Shown piece after piece: positions 25,956 to 34,368 of a stretch of 51,573 nt of DNA. The notes beneath the pieces are model-generated. The model had not been told where the DNA came from. It saw only the letters and a list, made by a program, of their open reading frames with translations, and ran no database searches. Numbering within the stretch: position 1 is the stretch's first letter; the number at the start of each line of letters is the position of its first letter. The DNA is taken from contig JAGOAZ010000016.1 of the NCBI GenBank assembly GCA_017983675.1, positions 1 to 51,573 on the forward strand. The letters run 5' to 3'. The DNA is from Fluviicola sp. GTDB taxonomy: Bacteria > Bacteroidota > Bacteroidia > Flavobacteriales_D > Crocinitomicaceae. A program made the position numbers and the translations under genes.

Positions 25956-26069
25956 CTTATTTATTTTAAACTAATTAGTTAACGTGACTTTCAATAATAC
26001 GTTGCCTCTTTTCATTGGATTTATTGAAAAGTAAAAATACATTTTTTTCTAATACAAACAAGTTGAACA

Positions 26070-27719
26070 CTAAAGATTCATTAAGGCTTTTGCATTTTCA
26101 CGCGACACATCAGTAGTATTTTCACCTGATAGTAATTTTGCTAGCGCTTCAACTCGTTCTCCTTGAGAAAGTAGATTAATTGAAGTGTTTGTACTGTTAT
26201 TTTCTACCGATTTTTTTACTTCAAAATGAACTGTTCCTAAAGCTGCAACTTGTGGTAAATGCGTAATTGCTACTAATTGCATTTGTGTGCCCATTTGTTG
26301 TAATAATTGTCCTATGCGCAAAGCCACTTCTCCAGACACACCTGTGTCTATTTCATCTAAAATCAGTGTCGGCAATTCCTTTTTCTGACTAATAATCGAT
26401 TGAATAGCTAACATCAAACGTGACAACTCACCGCCACTAGCCACTTTTTCTATTGGTTTTTGTTCGATTCCTTTATTCGCTGAGAACAAACAAGTGATTG
26501 CCATACCTCCATTACTATCGAGTTGAGATAATGCTTGTAATTCGAATGATACGTGCGCGTCAACTAATTTTAATTGCTGTAAAATTGCTTGTAAAGCAGT
26601 AGATAATTTTGATGTTGTTTCAATACGAACAGCATTCATTTCGGCTGCTTGTTTGGTTACCTCAGTAGTTAATTGTTTAATTTCATTGGTCAACTCGTCA
26701 ATTTCTATTGCTGTGTTTGAACTTGAAAAAACGGTGTCTGCAAAAGATTTTTCGAGTTGAATCAATTCATCTTGCGTCGTTAATTGGTGTTTTTTCAATT
26801 GACTGTAATAAGCATTTAAGTGAAATTGAAGCACCTCGATTCGTTTGGGATCTATTTCTAAATCACTTAATTGTTTTTCTGATTCTTCAGCTATGTCCAC
26901 TAATTCGATCAAAGTTGATTGAACACGATCGTGAAATTCAGCAAATGAATTATCCAAAGAACGCCATTTGTCCAACTGACTTTTCAGTGATGTCAATTGA
27001 CTCGTTACTCCAGAATCGCTATTGATAACAGCGGAAATAGTTGAATATGCTGCACGTAATTCGTCTAATTTAGTTGACTTATCTAATTCGTGTTCGTATG
27101 CCAAAAAATCGTGTTTACCCAACTCCAACTGACTTAATTCTTCTAATTGAAACTGGATAAAAGCACTTTCTTTTTGTTCATTTATATAACGTTCTTTTAA
27201 TGATTCAAGTAAGCGTTGTTTATTTGTCCAATCTTTATACAATGACTTGTATGTCGCAACACGTGAAAGATTATCTCCAAAAGCATCAATCAAATCAAAT
27301 TGAAAATCACTCTTTTTTATTGCTAATGTTTGATGTTGTGAGTGGATATAAATCAATTGCTCCGTAAGCTCTTTTAAAACACTTAATTGAACAGGACTAT
27401 CATTGATAAATGAACGTGATTTGCCGTGTGCTAATATTTCACGTCGAATGATGGTGTGTTCGTCCCAATCTAATTCATTGGCTATGAACCATGATTCAAA
27501 ACGTTTTTGAAGCTGAAATGTCGCTTCGACAACTGTTTTCGATTGTTCATCACGAATTACGGAATAATCAGCTCGTTCACCTAAAATTAAATTCAAGGCG
27601 CCTAATAAAATTGATTTTCCAGAACCTGTTTCACCAGTAATCACCAAAAAACCTTTTTGGAAATCTATATCCGCACGGTCAATCAAGGCGAAATTGCGAA
27701 TGGATAAGTGGGTTAACAT
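26070..27719 (-). CDS. recN: DNA repair protein RecN
   Basis: SMC-like ATPase in recombination repair of double-strand breaks. The 549 residues match the family length: Walker A GETGSGKS at 29-36, a long coiled-coil middle (about 150-370), the ABC signature VASGGELSRLMLA and Walker B PTLILDEIDTGVSGEVA, then HLPQVAALG. The start codon shares its A with the TGA stop of the DUF4835 gene (TGATG), which implies translational coupling. Last gene of the bamD-rpoZ-coaBC-DUF4835-recN group. Confidence 0.96.
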   Translation of the reverse strand: MLTHLSIRNFALIDRADIDFQKGFLVITGETGSGKSILLGALNLILGERADYSVIRDEQSKTVVEATFQLQKRFESWFIANELDWDEHTIIRREILAHGKSRSFINDSPVQLSVLKELTEQLIYIHSQHQTLAIKKSDFQFDLIDAFGDNLSRVATYKSLYKDWTNKQRLLESLKERYINEQKESAFIQFQLEELSQLELGKHDFLAYEHELDKSTKLDELRAAYSTISAVINSDSGVTSQLTSLKSQLDKWRSLDNSFAEFHDRVQSTLIELVDIAEESEKQLSDLEIDPKRIEVLQFHLNAYYSQLKKHQLTTQDELIQLEKSFADTVFSSSNTAIEIDELTNEIKQLTTEVTKQAAEMNAVRIETTSKLSTALQAILQQLKLVDAHVSFELQALSQLDSNGGMAITCLFSANKGIEQKPIEKVASGGELSRLMLAIQSIISQKKELPTLILDEIDTGVSGEVALRIGQLLQQMGTQMQLVAITHLPQVAALGTVHFEVKKSVENNSTNTSINLLSQGERVEALAKLLSGENTTDVSRENAKALMNL

Positions 27720-28621
27720 CAGTCTAGTATTTCTTCGTATTTAGATGAATTTGCAGGATCTATCTTCTTTAAAATCGTTACGATTTCGATTTTTTCTTGT
27801 TGTGAAGCATCTGCATATAAATTTTTCAATTCAATTAATTTTGCTTGTACGAATGTTAACACATTAATTGAATTTGGTCGAATAGCCGATATTTTAGATA
27901 AATTATTCAAAGCTGCCGCGATTTCTTTTCGCGCTTCTTCTTTCTTGTCATAAAGTTGATCGATGCCTTTTCTGTGGTAATCATAAAAACACTCTCGTAA
28001 TGGGTCAAACAACTGTTGCAAGGAATTGTCAACCAACCAGTAACGATTTCTTTTGCCTGGTTCGTTCGATTTCCAACCTAAACCACCTGAAGTTTGAGCA
28101 TTTGTGACAATCTGTTGGGCTTCAGTAAAATAGGGTGTTCCTCCTTTTAATGAAAAAGAATCATAATCCAACGCAATGATATAGTATGCGTAAAAAGCTA
28201 AAATCGATGTTAAATTATCTCTGAATTGATTGGGAGCATATATTAAAACCGTATTCCTAGAATAAGAAAACTGAAAGTTATCGTCTTGAAAATTAAAGAT
28301 ATTGGTGTTGTACGAACCATTAAAAGCGGGACGGGAAGATTGAATTTGTAGCGCACCCGTAAAATTACCATTGTTAATTGTATTGATCTGAATTTGCAAT
28401 TGACAATTGATTCGTTCTTCAACGGTAAATTTATCTTTCGTCCATTTGGTGTTATTCATCATATCGTACACCGTTTGTCGCACTTGTTCCAATAATTCTT
28501 TTTCAGCAGAAGTGACTTCTGTATTGATATTGGAAATAATAGAAACGGTACAATTTAATTCTTGCGCATGAAAAATAGGCGCAATGAATAACATACAAAG
28601 AAATAATAGGCGTTTTTTCAT
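27719..28621 (-). CDS. DUF4835 exported protein
   Basis: A Bacteroidota-specific exported protein of unknown function, here 300 residues from ATG 28621. Signal peptide MKKRLLFLCMLFIAPIFHAQ, then ELNCTVSIISNI and the family core SYNTNIFNFQDDNFQFSYS, AFYAYYIIALDYDSFSLKGGTPYF and LGWKSNEPGKRNRYWLVDN. The C-terminal third is helical and charged. The start at 28621 lies one base after the coaBC stop; an upstream start at 28648 overlaps coaBC and has no signal-peptide logic. The gene always seems to accompany coaBC/recN in this phylum. Confidence 0.88.
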   Translation of the reverse strand: MKKRLLFLCMLFIAPIFHAQELNCTVSIISNINTEVTSAEKELLEQVRQTVYDMMNNTKWTKDKFTVEERINCQLQIQINTINNGNFTGALQIQSSRPAFNGSYNTNIFNFQDDNFQFSYSRNTVLIYAPNQFRDNLTSILAFYAYYIIALDYDSFSLKGGTPYFTEAQQIVTNAQTSGGLGWKSNEPGKRNRYWLVDNSLQQLFDPLRECFYDYHRKGIDQLYDKKEEARKEIAAALNNLSKISAIRPNSINVLTFVQAKLIELKNLYADASQQEKIEIVTILKKIDPANSSKYEEILD

Positions 28622-28622
28622 G

Positions 28623-29822
28623 TTAACTTTTTGCATAAATCGCTTCAATAATAGAACGAGCTAATGTTGTTTTAGCTTGTAACTCAAAACTACGCATTTT
28701 ATTGTTTTTATCGATATAAGTTACTGCATTTGTTTCGGTTCCAAAACCGACACCTGCTGCTCCTATTTCATTCAAAACAATTGCATCTAACTGTTTATTT
28801 TTCAATTTTCCTTTGGCGTAATCCAATCCGTTTGTCGTTTCTAATGCAAAACCTACCACTTTTTGTGCAGCCGTTTTGTGTTGAGCAGCCCACGAAAGAA
28901 TGTCTGGATTTTTTGTTAACGATATCGTTAATTCATCGTTTGTTTTTTTCATTTTATTTGCAGCAACAGATATCGGACGATAATCGGCAACAGCAGCAGA
29001 AAAAATACCAAGTTGACAGGTTGACCAATTTTCTTGCACAGCAGTTAACATTTCCTCAGCTGATTTCACTGAAATAATTGTCACATTCTGATGTGATAAT
29101 TGACAACCAGTTGGCCCGGTAATTAAAATTACGTGCGCGCCTTTTCGCGCTGCAGCTTCTGCCAACGCAAACCCCATTTTACCTGAAGAATGATTTCCAA
29201 TAAAGCGCACAGGATCGATTGCTTCATACGTTGGACCAGCAGTTATCAATATTTGTTGATCTATCAGACGCTCATCTCGTTCAAAAAAATCAACCAGATG
29301 TGACCGTAAGGTTTCAGGTTCAGCCATGCGACCTTCACCAACTAAACCAGAAGCTAAAAATCCAGATTCAGCAGGAATTATACGTACGCCATCAACTATT
29401 AATTGTTGTAAATTACGATTGGTAGTTGGGTGTGCATACATATCTAAATCCATTGCAGGTGCAATAAAAACCGGACATTTTGCACTTAAAAAAGTAGCTA
29501 ACAAAAAATTATCAGAAAAACCGTTGGCCATTTTGGCAAGTGAACTGGCAGTTACAGGAGCAAAAATCATGCAATCTGCCCACAATGCCCATTCCACATG
29601 ATTCGTCCAAGCTCCCGTTTTTGGATCATAAAATTCGATTCCAACAGGATTTTCAGAAAGTGTAGCGACAGTTAGGGGTGTGATAAAATGAGTAGCGGCA
29701 GGAGTCATCATACATCTGACCTCTGCCGCTTCGTTTTTTAGTAGTCGAATAAAGGATGCTATTTTATAAGCCGCTATGCCACCGGTAATACCGACGAGAA
29801 TGCGTTTCCCTTGTAACGACAT
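28623..29822 (-). CDS. coaBC: Bifunctional phosphopantothenoylcysteine decarboxylase/phosphopantothenate-cysteine ligase
   Basis: Two steps of coenzyme A synthesis. The 399-residue protein has the N-terminal FMN-dependent CoaC domain (about 1-180) with GITGGIAAYKIASFIR, the conserved His in NHVEWALWAD and PAMDLDMY, and the C-terminal CoaB domain (about 190-399) with ITAGPTYEAIDPVRFIGNHSSGKMG and the Lys-containing KMKKTNDELTISLTKNPDIL. Full length with both active sites. Starts 6 bases after rpoZ. Confidence 0.96.
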   Translation of the reverse strand: MSLQGKRILVGITGGIAAYKIASFIRLLKNEAAEVRCMMTPAATHFITPLTVATLSENPVGIEFYDPKTGAWTNHVEWALWADCMIFAPVTASSLAKMANGFSDNFLLATFLSAKCPVFIAPAMDLDMYAHPTTNRNLQQLIVDGVRIIPAESGFLASGLVGEGRMAEPETLRSHLVDFFERDERLIDQQILITAGPTYEAIDPVRFIGNHSSGKMGFALAEAAARKGAHVILITGPTGCQLSHQNVTIISVKSAEEMLTAVQENWSTCQLGIFSAAVADYRPISVAANKMKKTNDELTISLTKNPDILSWAAQHKTAAQKVVGFALETTNGLDYAKGKLKNKQLDAIVLNEIGAAGVGFGTETNAVTYIDKNNKMRSFELQAKTTLARSIIEAIYAKS

Positions 29823-29828
29823 GAAATA

Positions 29829-30146
29829 TTAGTCTTGTTTCGAACGAACGTAAATTTGTCCTTCCATTTTTTCTTCAATTGCAACAGCAACAGATTTTGG
29901 AAGTTTTTCGTAGTATCGAGAAATTTCAATTTGCTCACGGTTTTCAAAGATCTCCTCCAAGTTATCTGTCGAAGAAGCGAACTCTTGCAATTTTGCAGTC
30001 AACTCTTCTTTCATTGTAGAGCTAATTTGATTTGCACGTTTTGCCATAACAACGATAGACTCATAGATATTGTGTGTATCTTGCTCTAAATCAATTGTAT
30101 TTCGAGTGATTGTTGAACGTTCTGCATTCATGTTTTTGAAACTCAT
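29829..30146 (-). CDS. rpoZ: DNA-directed RNA polymerase omega subunit (Bacteroidota type)
   Basis: Small RNA polymerase subunit that helps beta' fold. The 105-residue protein has TIDLEQDTHNIYESIVVMAKRANQI, the MAKRA-x-QI helix being the omega signature in which the Bacteroidota form diverges from the E. coli type. The position between bamD and coaBC (6-base gaps on both sides) is the standard Bacteroidota order and supports the call. Confidence 0.88.
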   Translation of the reverse strand: MSFKNMNAERSTITRNTIDLEQDTHNIYESIVVMAKRANQISSTMKEELTAKLQEFASSTDNLEEIFENREQIEISRYYEKLPKSVAVAIEEKMEGQIYVRSKQD

Positions 30147-30152
30147 TTGTGT

Positions 30153-30950
30153 CTATTTTAATGTTTTTCCGGAAGTCTTTAATGCTTCAGCTTTTATTTT
30201 ATAGTCTTCCAATTCGCGAAGATACGAGGAATTTGGAAATTCAGCAAGAAAATCGCTATAACTTTCGACAGTTTTTTCAATTCGCTCTTCTAATTTTGTA
30301 TCGATACTATTCAATGCAAGGAAATAATGGTTGGTAACCAATATATACCCAACTTCTTCGCGGTATGTTGAAATTGGGTAGTTGTCTAAAAATGCTGCTG
30401 CTGCCACTGTTGCTGCACGGAAATTCTCCGTTTTAGCATACAAACGAACATTTAGGACTTCTTTTGTTTGCAGTTTGAAACGTAATTTATCCATGATCAA
30501 ATTACAGGTGTCAACGTGATTCGAATTTGGGAATCGGGTGATAAATCCTTGCAATTCATTCAACGCCATTTCTGTTTCATTTTGATCCAATGAAGCTTCC
30601 GGACTGTTTTCTACTGCACATAATGCTGCTAGATAAATTGTTTCTTCAACAAAATTGGAATAAGGAAATTTCGTTTGAAAAGCAGTCAAATAATAACTTG
30701 CCAAATACCAATCACCATAATTGTAAGCAGCTTTCCCTAATCGGTAAAAAGAAACTTCACCCTGAGGTGATTTTGGCGAACGTTGAAATACTTGTTCATA
30801 CAATGTAATGGAACGCTCGTATTTTTTTTCCGCAAACAAACGATTCGCTTCGTTATACTTCGCTTCGTAATCATCAGATTTTACAATTTGATTGTATGTA
30901 CTGCACGAAACAAGCGATAATAGTATTAATAATGTGACTACAAATTTCAT
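30153..30950 (-). CDS. bamD: Outer-membrane assembly lipoprotein BamD
   Basis: TPR lipoprotein of the BAM complex that inserts beta-barrel proteins. From ATG 30950 the product is 265 residues with lipobox LSLVSC (Cys16), then TPR pairs: YNEANRLFAEKKYERSITLYEQVF, GEVSFYRLGKAAYNYGDWYLASYYLTAF and ETEMALNELQGFITRFPNSNHVD. The longer frame begins with TTG (30959) and is less likely. A -7 element TATTTTTG (plus 30957-30964) lies just upstream, giving a very short leader. First gene of the group that ends with recN. Confidence 0.92.
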   Translation of the reverse strand: MKFVVTLLILLSLVSCSTYNQIVKSDDYEAKYNEANRLFAEKKYERSITLYEQVFQRSPKSPQGEVSFYRLGKAAYNYGDWYLASYYLTAFQTKFPYSNFVEETIYLAALCAVENSPEASLDQNETEMALNELQGFITRFPNSNHVDTCNLIMDKLRFKLQTKEVLNVRLYAKTENFRAATVAAAAFLDNYPISTYREEVGYILVTNHYFLALNSIDTKLEERIEKTVESYSDFLAEFPNSSYLRELEDYKIKAEALKTSGKTLK

Positions 30951-30956
30951 AGAAGA

Positions 30957-30964
30957 CAAAAATA
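30957..30964 (-). promoter_or_regulatory. -7 promoter element of the bamD operon
   Basis: The minus strand reads TATTTTTG, matching TAnnTTTG, 6 bases upstream of the bamD ATG; the transcript would be almost leaderless. No TTG at -33, so moderate support only. Confidence 0.4.
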
Positions 30965-30995
30965 GGATAAAATTCTGCTTGAAGAAATTAAAAAA

Positions 30996-31808
30996 TCACA
31001 ATATTCTACCAGATTTCATTTCCATCAAACGCATTAATCGTTCCATCGTCGTTAACTCCGTCTCAAAATAATTCAAAACACCATTTACTAATTGCTCTTT
31101 TGTATCACCTTTTTCAATGATTGGATTGAAACGCAAGTAATGCCAATTTTTGTGTTGTTTCAATTCTTGTTGAAACTTTTCATGTTCTCGTTCCACCAAC
31201 AATTGCTCTTCGGTTGGATCATGCGCTAATCCCGATCCTATACTTATGAAGATGAGTGATTCATCGTGATACAAACAGTTTGCAAGATTGGCTGCGTGAA
31301 AAATTGGATTTCTCATTTGCAAACTAGCGTAAGCAAATTGACGTTTCCCAATGTTTACTTTTTCGTTCATCACTCGGTCATTGGCACAAGCATGAATGAC
31401 ATCAAGTATTGCATTATTTGTTATTGTAGGACGTGTACTTGAAAAGAAATATGGCTCATTCATGGCAACATCGTGACACACAAACGAAAAATGTTTTTTC
31501 AAATCGAGAAGTAATTCTTCGTTTTGGAAATGATGAGCTACAATTTCGCTGATTGTTAAGTTTTGCTGAAATATTTGATCAACTAACGTACTAATATCCG
31601 ATGTTAAGTTAGGTTTGTTTTGAGCAATTAATGCAGTTAATAACGCTGAATTTCCACTACCAACAGCAACATCTATCCAGTTAAACACTTTAGCATCATT
31701 TGTTAAAGCAGCATGTTGTTCTGCAATATGATTCAATCCCAAAACTGGAATTGACAAGGAATGCTCTCCCCCATCCAATACTAACACTACTCGGTAACTG
31801 CCTGTCAT
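30996..31808 (-). CDS. Patatin-like protein with lost catalytic serine (probable pseudoenzyme)
   Basis: The 270-residue protein follows the patatin fold order: VLVLDGGEHSLSIPVLGLNHI (8-28) matches the oxyanion loop DGGGxRGxxP, WIDVAVGSGNSALLTALIA (44-62) matches the nucleophile elbow GTSTGG, FAYASLQMRNPIFHAAN matches the ATSAAPxYFPP region, and FISIGSGLA matches the late ISIGTG strand. The Gly-rich loop has lost its Arg-Gly, and the nucleophile elbow has Gly where Ser is expected (GSGNS). A clear DGG/DGA dyad Asp is not seen. I infer a catalytically dead or repurposed member. Start ATG 31808; no partner gene. Confidence 0.6.
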   Translation of the reverse strand: MTGSYRVVLVLDGGEHSLSIPVLGLNHIAEQHAALTNDAKVFNWIDVAVGSGNSALLTALIAQNKPNLTSDISTLVDQIFQQNLTISEIVAHHFQNEELLLDLKKHFSFVCHDVAMNEPYFFSSTRPTITNNAILDVIHACANDRVMNEKVNIGKRQFAYASLQMRNPIFHAANLANCLYHDESLIFISIGSGLAHDPTEEQLLVEREHEKFQQELKQHKNWHYLRFNPIIEKGDTKEQLVNGVLNYFETELTTMERLMRLMEMKSGRIL

Positions 31809-31897
31809 TTAAACAAGTTACTGAATTGTATTGAAATATAATGAGTGAATGATAATTGACTGAAAACCAATTACTATTTACGGTATTCGAAGAAAAA

Positions 31898-32884
31898 TTA
31901 CTTAACGCGTAGTGATTGTCCAGGCTGAATAACACTTGTTACACGTAGGCCATTCAAACTACAAATTTTCGAAACAGTTGTGTTATTTCTGGTTGCAATT
32001 TCTGAAAGCGTATCACCTGGACGAACTTTGTAATATTTTTTACTTCGTGCAGGTTCTGCTCTTCGTACTGGAGGTGTTGGGTTTGTTGGATTTGCAGCTA
32101 CTGCATTTGGATCAACAGGTTCTCCTAAAACTGCATCGCTTGGTTTTGCTCCTGGACGAAAAATTGCACTGTGAATGAATAAGTTCTCATCCTTCACTTG
32201 ATTGTGCGCAAAATCAATCACTTCTTCTGGATTCATTGGCGCATCATAGAAACGCACTTCAAAATGTAAATGTGCACCAAATGAACGTCCTGTATTTCCT
32301 CCTAAACCAATCGGCTCACCAGCTTCAACTAATTGATCTGGAACAACCAAATGTTTGCTTAAATGGGCATAAAATGTTTCTAATCCATTGTAATGACGAA
32401 CGATAACTAAGTTGCCAAAACCACCATCATTCCATTTCGCATAGCGGATTTTTCCTGCCCATACGGAACGTACTGTGTCGCCTACATTTAAATCTAAGTC
32501 TATTCCATTGTGGTAACGACCACTTCTAAAACCATAACGCGAAGTAACAATTCCAGGGACTGGCATCTTGAAATCTTTGTGTTTTTCATCCATGACACAC
32601 AACCAAAATGTATCTTTTAATTTGGTCATGTCATTTCCTCTTTCAGAAGTGAAACATTGATTATTATCCCATTTTTGAGTAAAACGAAAGGCTGTGTCTT
32701 TTTCAAAAATAGAATGGATCCACGGATTTAAAACGCCATTAAATTGTTTGTCTTCCAAATATTTCCATGTGCGGTTCGCATAAATCAACATCGTACCCTT
32801 TGATGTTTTTATGGTGTCAATTACGACCTGTCCAAACAACGATGTGAAACTAAAAAGGGCAAATACGACGAGTAATTTTTTCAT
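31898..32884 (-). CDS. M23-family peptidase with C-terminal LysM domain
   Basis: Exported peptidoglycan-binding endopeptidase-type protein, 328 residues. Signal peptide 1-18 (ending SLFGQ), a DUF-like N-terminal region, the M23 domain with zinc ligands His125 and Asp129 (YHNGIDLDLNVG), His174 (FYAHLSK) and His205/His207 (AHLHFEV), a Pro-rich linker (about 255-283) and a LysM domain (284-327, YYKVRPGDTLSEIATRNNTTVS). All catalytic residues are present, so it can be active in cell-wall remodelling. A TATATTTG element lies at plus 32915-32922. Confidence 0.92.
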   Translation of the reverse strand: MKKLLVVFALFSFTSLFGQVVIDTIKTSKGTMLIYANRTWKYLEDKQFNGVLNPWIHSIFEKDTAFRFTQKWDNNQCFTSERGNDMTKLKDTFWLCVMDEKHKDFKMPVPGIVTSRYGFRSGRYHNGIDLDLNVGDTVRSVWAGKIRYAKWNDGGFGNLVIVRHYNGLETFYAHLSKHLVVPDQLVEAGEPIGLGGNTGRSFGAHLHFEVRFYDAPMNPEEVIDFAHNQVKDENLFIHSAIFRPGAKPSDAVLGEPVDPNAVAANPTNPTPPVRRAEPARSKKYYKVRPGDTLSEIATRNNTTVSKICSLNGLRVTSVIQPGQSLRVK

Positions 32885-32914
32885 GAAATATTGTTATCAG
32901 AACTAATTTGGGTG

Positions 32915-32922
32915 CAAATATA
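32915..32922 (-). promoter_or_regulatory. -7 promoter element of the M23 peptidase gene
   Basis: Minus strand TATATTTG, a perfect TAnnTTTG, 30 bases upstream of the start codon. Confidence 0.5.
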
Positions 32923-32977
32923 GCCTAAAAAAGTGCAAGGAAAGGACAAAAAAAAGTTAATTACATTAGATTATGCG

Positions 32978-33856
32978 TTAATTTGCTAACACTTTTTCAG
33001 CCATTCCATTGACATCCATGATGATTAAATCGTAAAACAACTCTTCATTTGGCTTCACTAAATCTACCATCCCCTTTTTGCCATAAGCTTGAGAAGGTGG
33101 AACCAACACCCACAATTTATCGAATAATTTTGTGCCGAGTAAACCTTTTTTTAATCCAGGAATCAAACTCACATCTTTCATCCCAAATTGAAAAGGTACA
33201 TTTCGTTGGTAAGAATTATCGTAACGTGGATTAGTTTTCGTACCTACAAAATAATGAATGGCAACTTGTGCATTTTCATCAATTTTATATGTTTTCATTT
33301 GAGGGTTTTCCTCTAACAACCAAACTTTAACTCCATTCGTTATTTTGGTTGGTTTCACTTTTTTTCCAACGCGTAAGAAAACTATATTGGGTGAATTGGG
33401 TGGGATTAAATTTGGAATACCTTTATCTCCACGTGCCAAATTAGGCGGTAAATAAATTTCGACAAAATCTCCAACGTGTAACTCGTTGAACGCCATATCC
33501 AAGCCAACTGTTTGCATGTTGTAACCAACCAAAAAAGGAATCATTGCTCGTTTCAATAGGTGATTTCCGTCAACAACGTCACCCGTAGGTAATTGCAATT
33601 TGAAATTAATTTCTACCACTTCTCCCGGTTGAATTGCTGGTCCAGTTCCTTTTTTGAACCACTGTATTTTCAAACCACTTGGAAATTCTTTTTTGTCAAC
33701 GATTGTTTTAGCTGGATCCAACAAGCGTTCCGCCTGTGAGCGATTATCAACCGTTCCTTGCTTTATAACTGCAGTTTTTTCAGTTGTTTTCACTCCCGAT
33801 GATTCACAAGCAACTAAAAACAGTAGCAAACTTAAGTATAAGTAATTCTTTCTCAT
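32978..33856 (-). CDS. FKBP-type peptidyl-prolyl isomerase lipoprotein, two domains
   Basis: Exported lipoprotein (lipobox LFLVAC, Cys17) of 292 residues. Two FKBP-like domains: the first around 60-165 (LKIQWFKKGTGPAIQPGEVVEINFKLQL ... VEIYLPPNLARGDKGIPNLIPPN), the second around 180-290 (GVKVWLLEENP ... VLVPPSQAYGKKGMVDLVKPNEELFYDLIIMDV). Both keep the PPSxAYG/PPNxARG turn. A 4-base overlap links it to the GldI-like gene. Probably a periplasmic folding factor. Confidence 0.88.
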   Translation of the reverse strand: MRKNYLYLSLLLFLVACESSGVKTTEKTAVIKQGTVDNRSQAERLLDPAKTIVDKKEFPSGLKIQWFKKGTGPAIQPGEVVEINFKLQLPTGDVVDGNHLLKRAMIPFLVGYNMQTVGLDMAFNELHVGDFVEIYLPPNLARGDKGIPNLIPPNSPNIVFLRVGKKVKPTKITNGVKVWLLEENPQMKTYKIDENAQVAIHYFVGTKTNPRYDNSYQRNVPFQFGMKDVSLIPGLKKGLLGTKLFDKLWVLVPPSQAYGKKGMVDLVKPNEELFYDLIIMDVNGMAEKVLAN

Positions 33857-34368
33857 TCTATTGTAATCAATTCAATGTCAACAACCAAGGGTGAAAGTGG
33901 CGGAATCTCTTTCATATCACCAACCAAACCGTGCGCTAAATGACTTGGGAAAATCAACTTTGCTTTTTCACCTAAACGCATCTTTTTTATTCCTTCGTGA
34001 ATGCCGGATTCCATTTCGCTATTATCGACTACAAACACATCTAATTCATCGGGAGCAGTTTCATAACAAACCTTTCCATTCAATAACGAAATTTTGTAGT
34101 GTACTTTTGCTGATTGACCTGGCTGCGGAATCGGTCCATCTGTTTCTTTTCCAACAACGTAACGTAAACCTGTTCCCGTTTCTTCAACTTTCCAAGCTTC
34201 GTGTTGTGCTAAAAATAGTTTGATATCAATTTCTTGTTCCGTCATTAATTCACGGTTCAAATCGGTTGATTTTTTTTGATTCCACTCTGGGATAGGTTTT
34301 TCTGTTTTTTGAGACGAGCAAGCAATCAAACCACAAAAACACCCACTAATTAGCGCTAAACGTATCAT
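33853..34368 (-). CDS. gldI: GldI-like FKBP lipoprotein
   Basis: Lipoprotein (CGLIAC, Cys17) of 171 residues with one FKBP domain (about 70-170), for example VHYKISLLNGKVCYE, GIHEGIKKMRLGEKAKLIFPSHLAHGL and PPLSPLVVDIELI. GldI is the peptidyl-prolyl isomerase of flavobacterial gliding/T9SS. The position next to a DHH phosphoesterase and a second FKBP gene fits the gldI neighbourhood as I recall it, but GldI assignment over a generic FKBP lipoprotein is inference. It overlaps both neighbours by 4 bases. Confidence 0.7.
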   Translation of the reverse strand: MIRLALISGCFCGLIACSSQKTEKPIPEWNQKKSTDLNRELMTEQEIDIKLFLAQHEAWKVEETGTGLRYVVGKETDGPIPQPGQSAKVHYKISLLNGKVCYETAPDELDVFVVDNSEMESGIHEGIKKMRLGEKAKLIFPSHLAHGLVGDMKEIPPLSPLVVDIELITIE

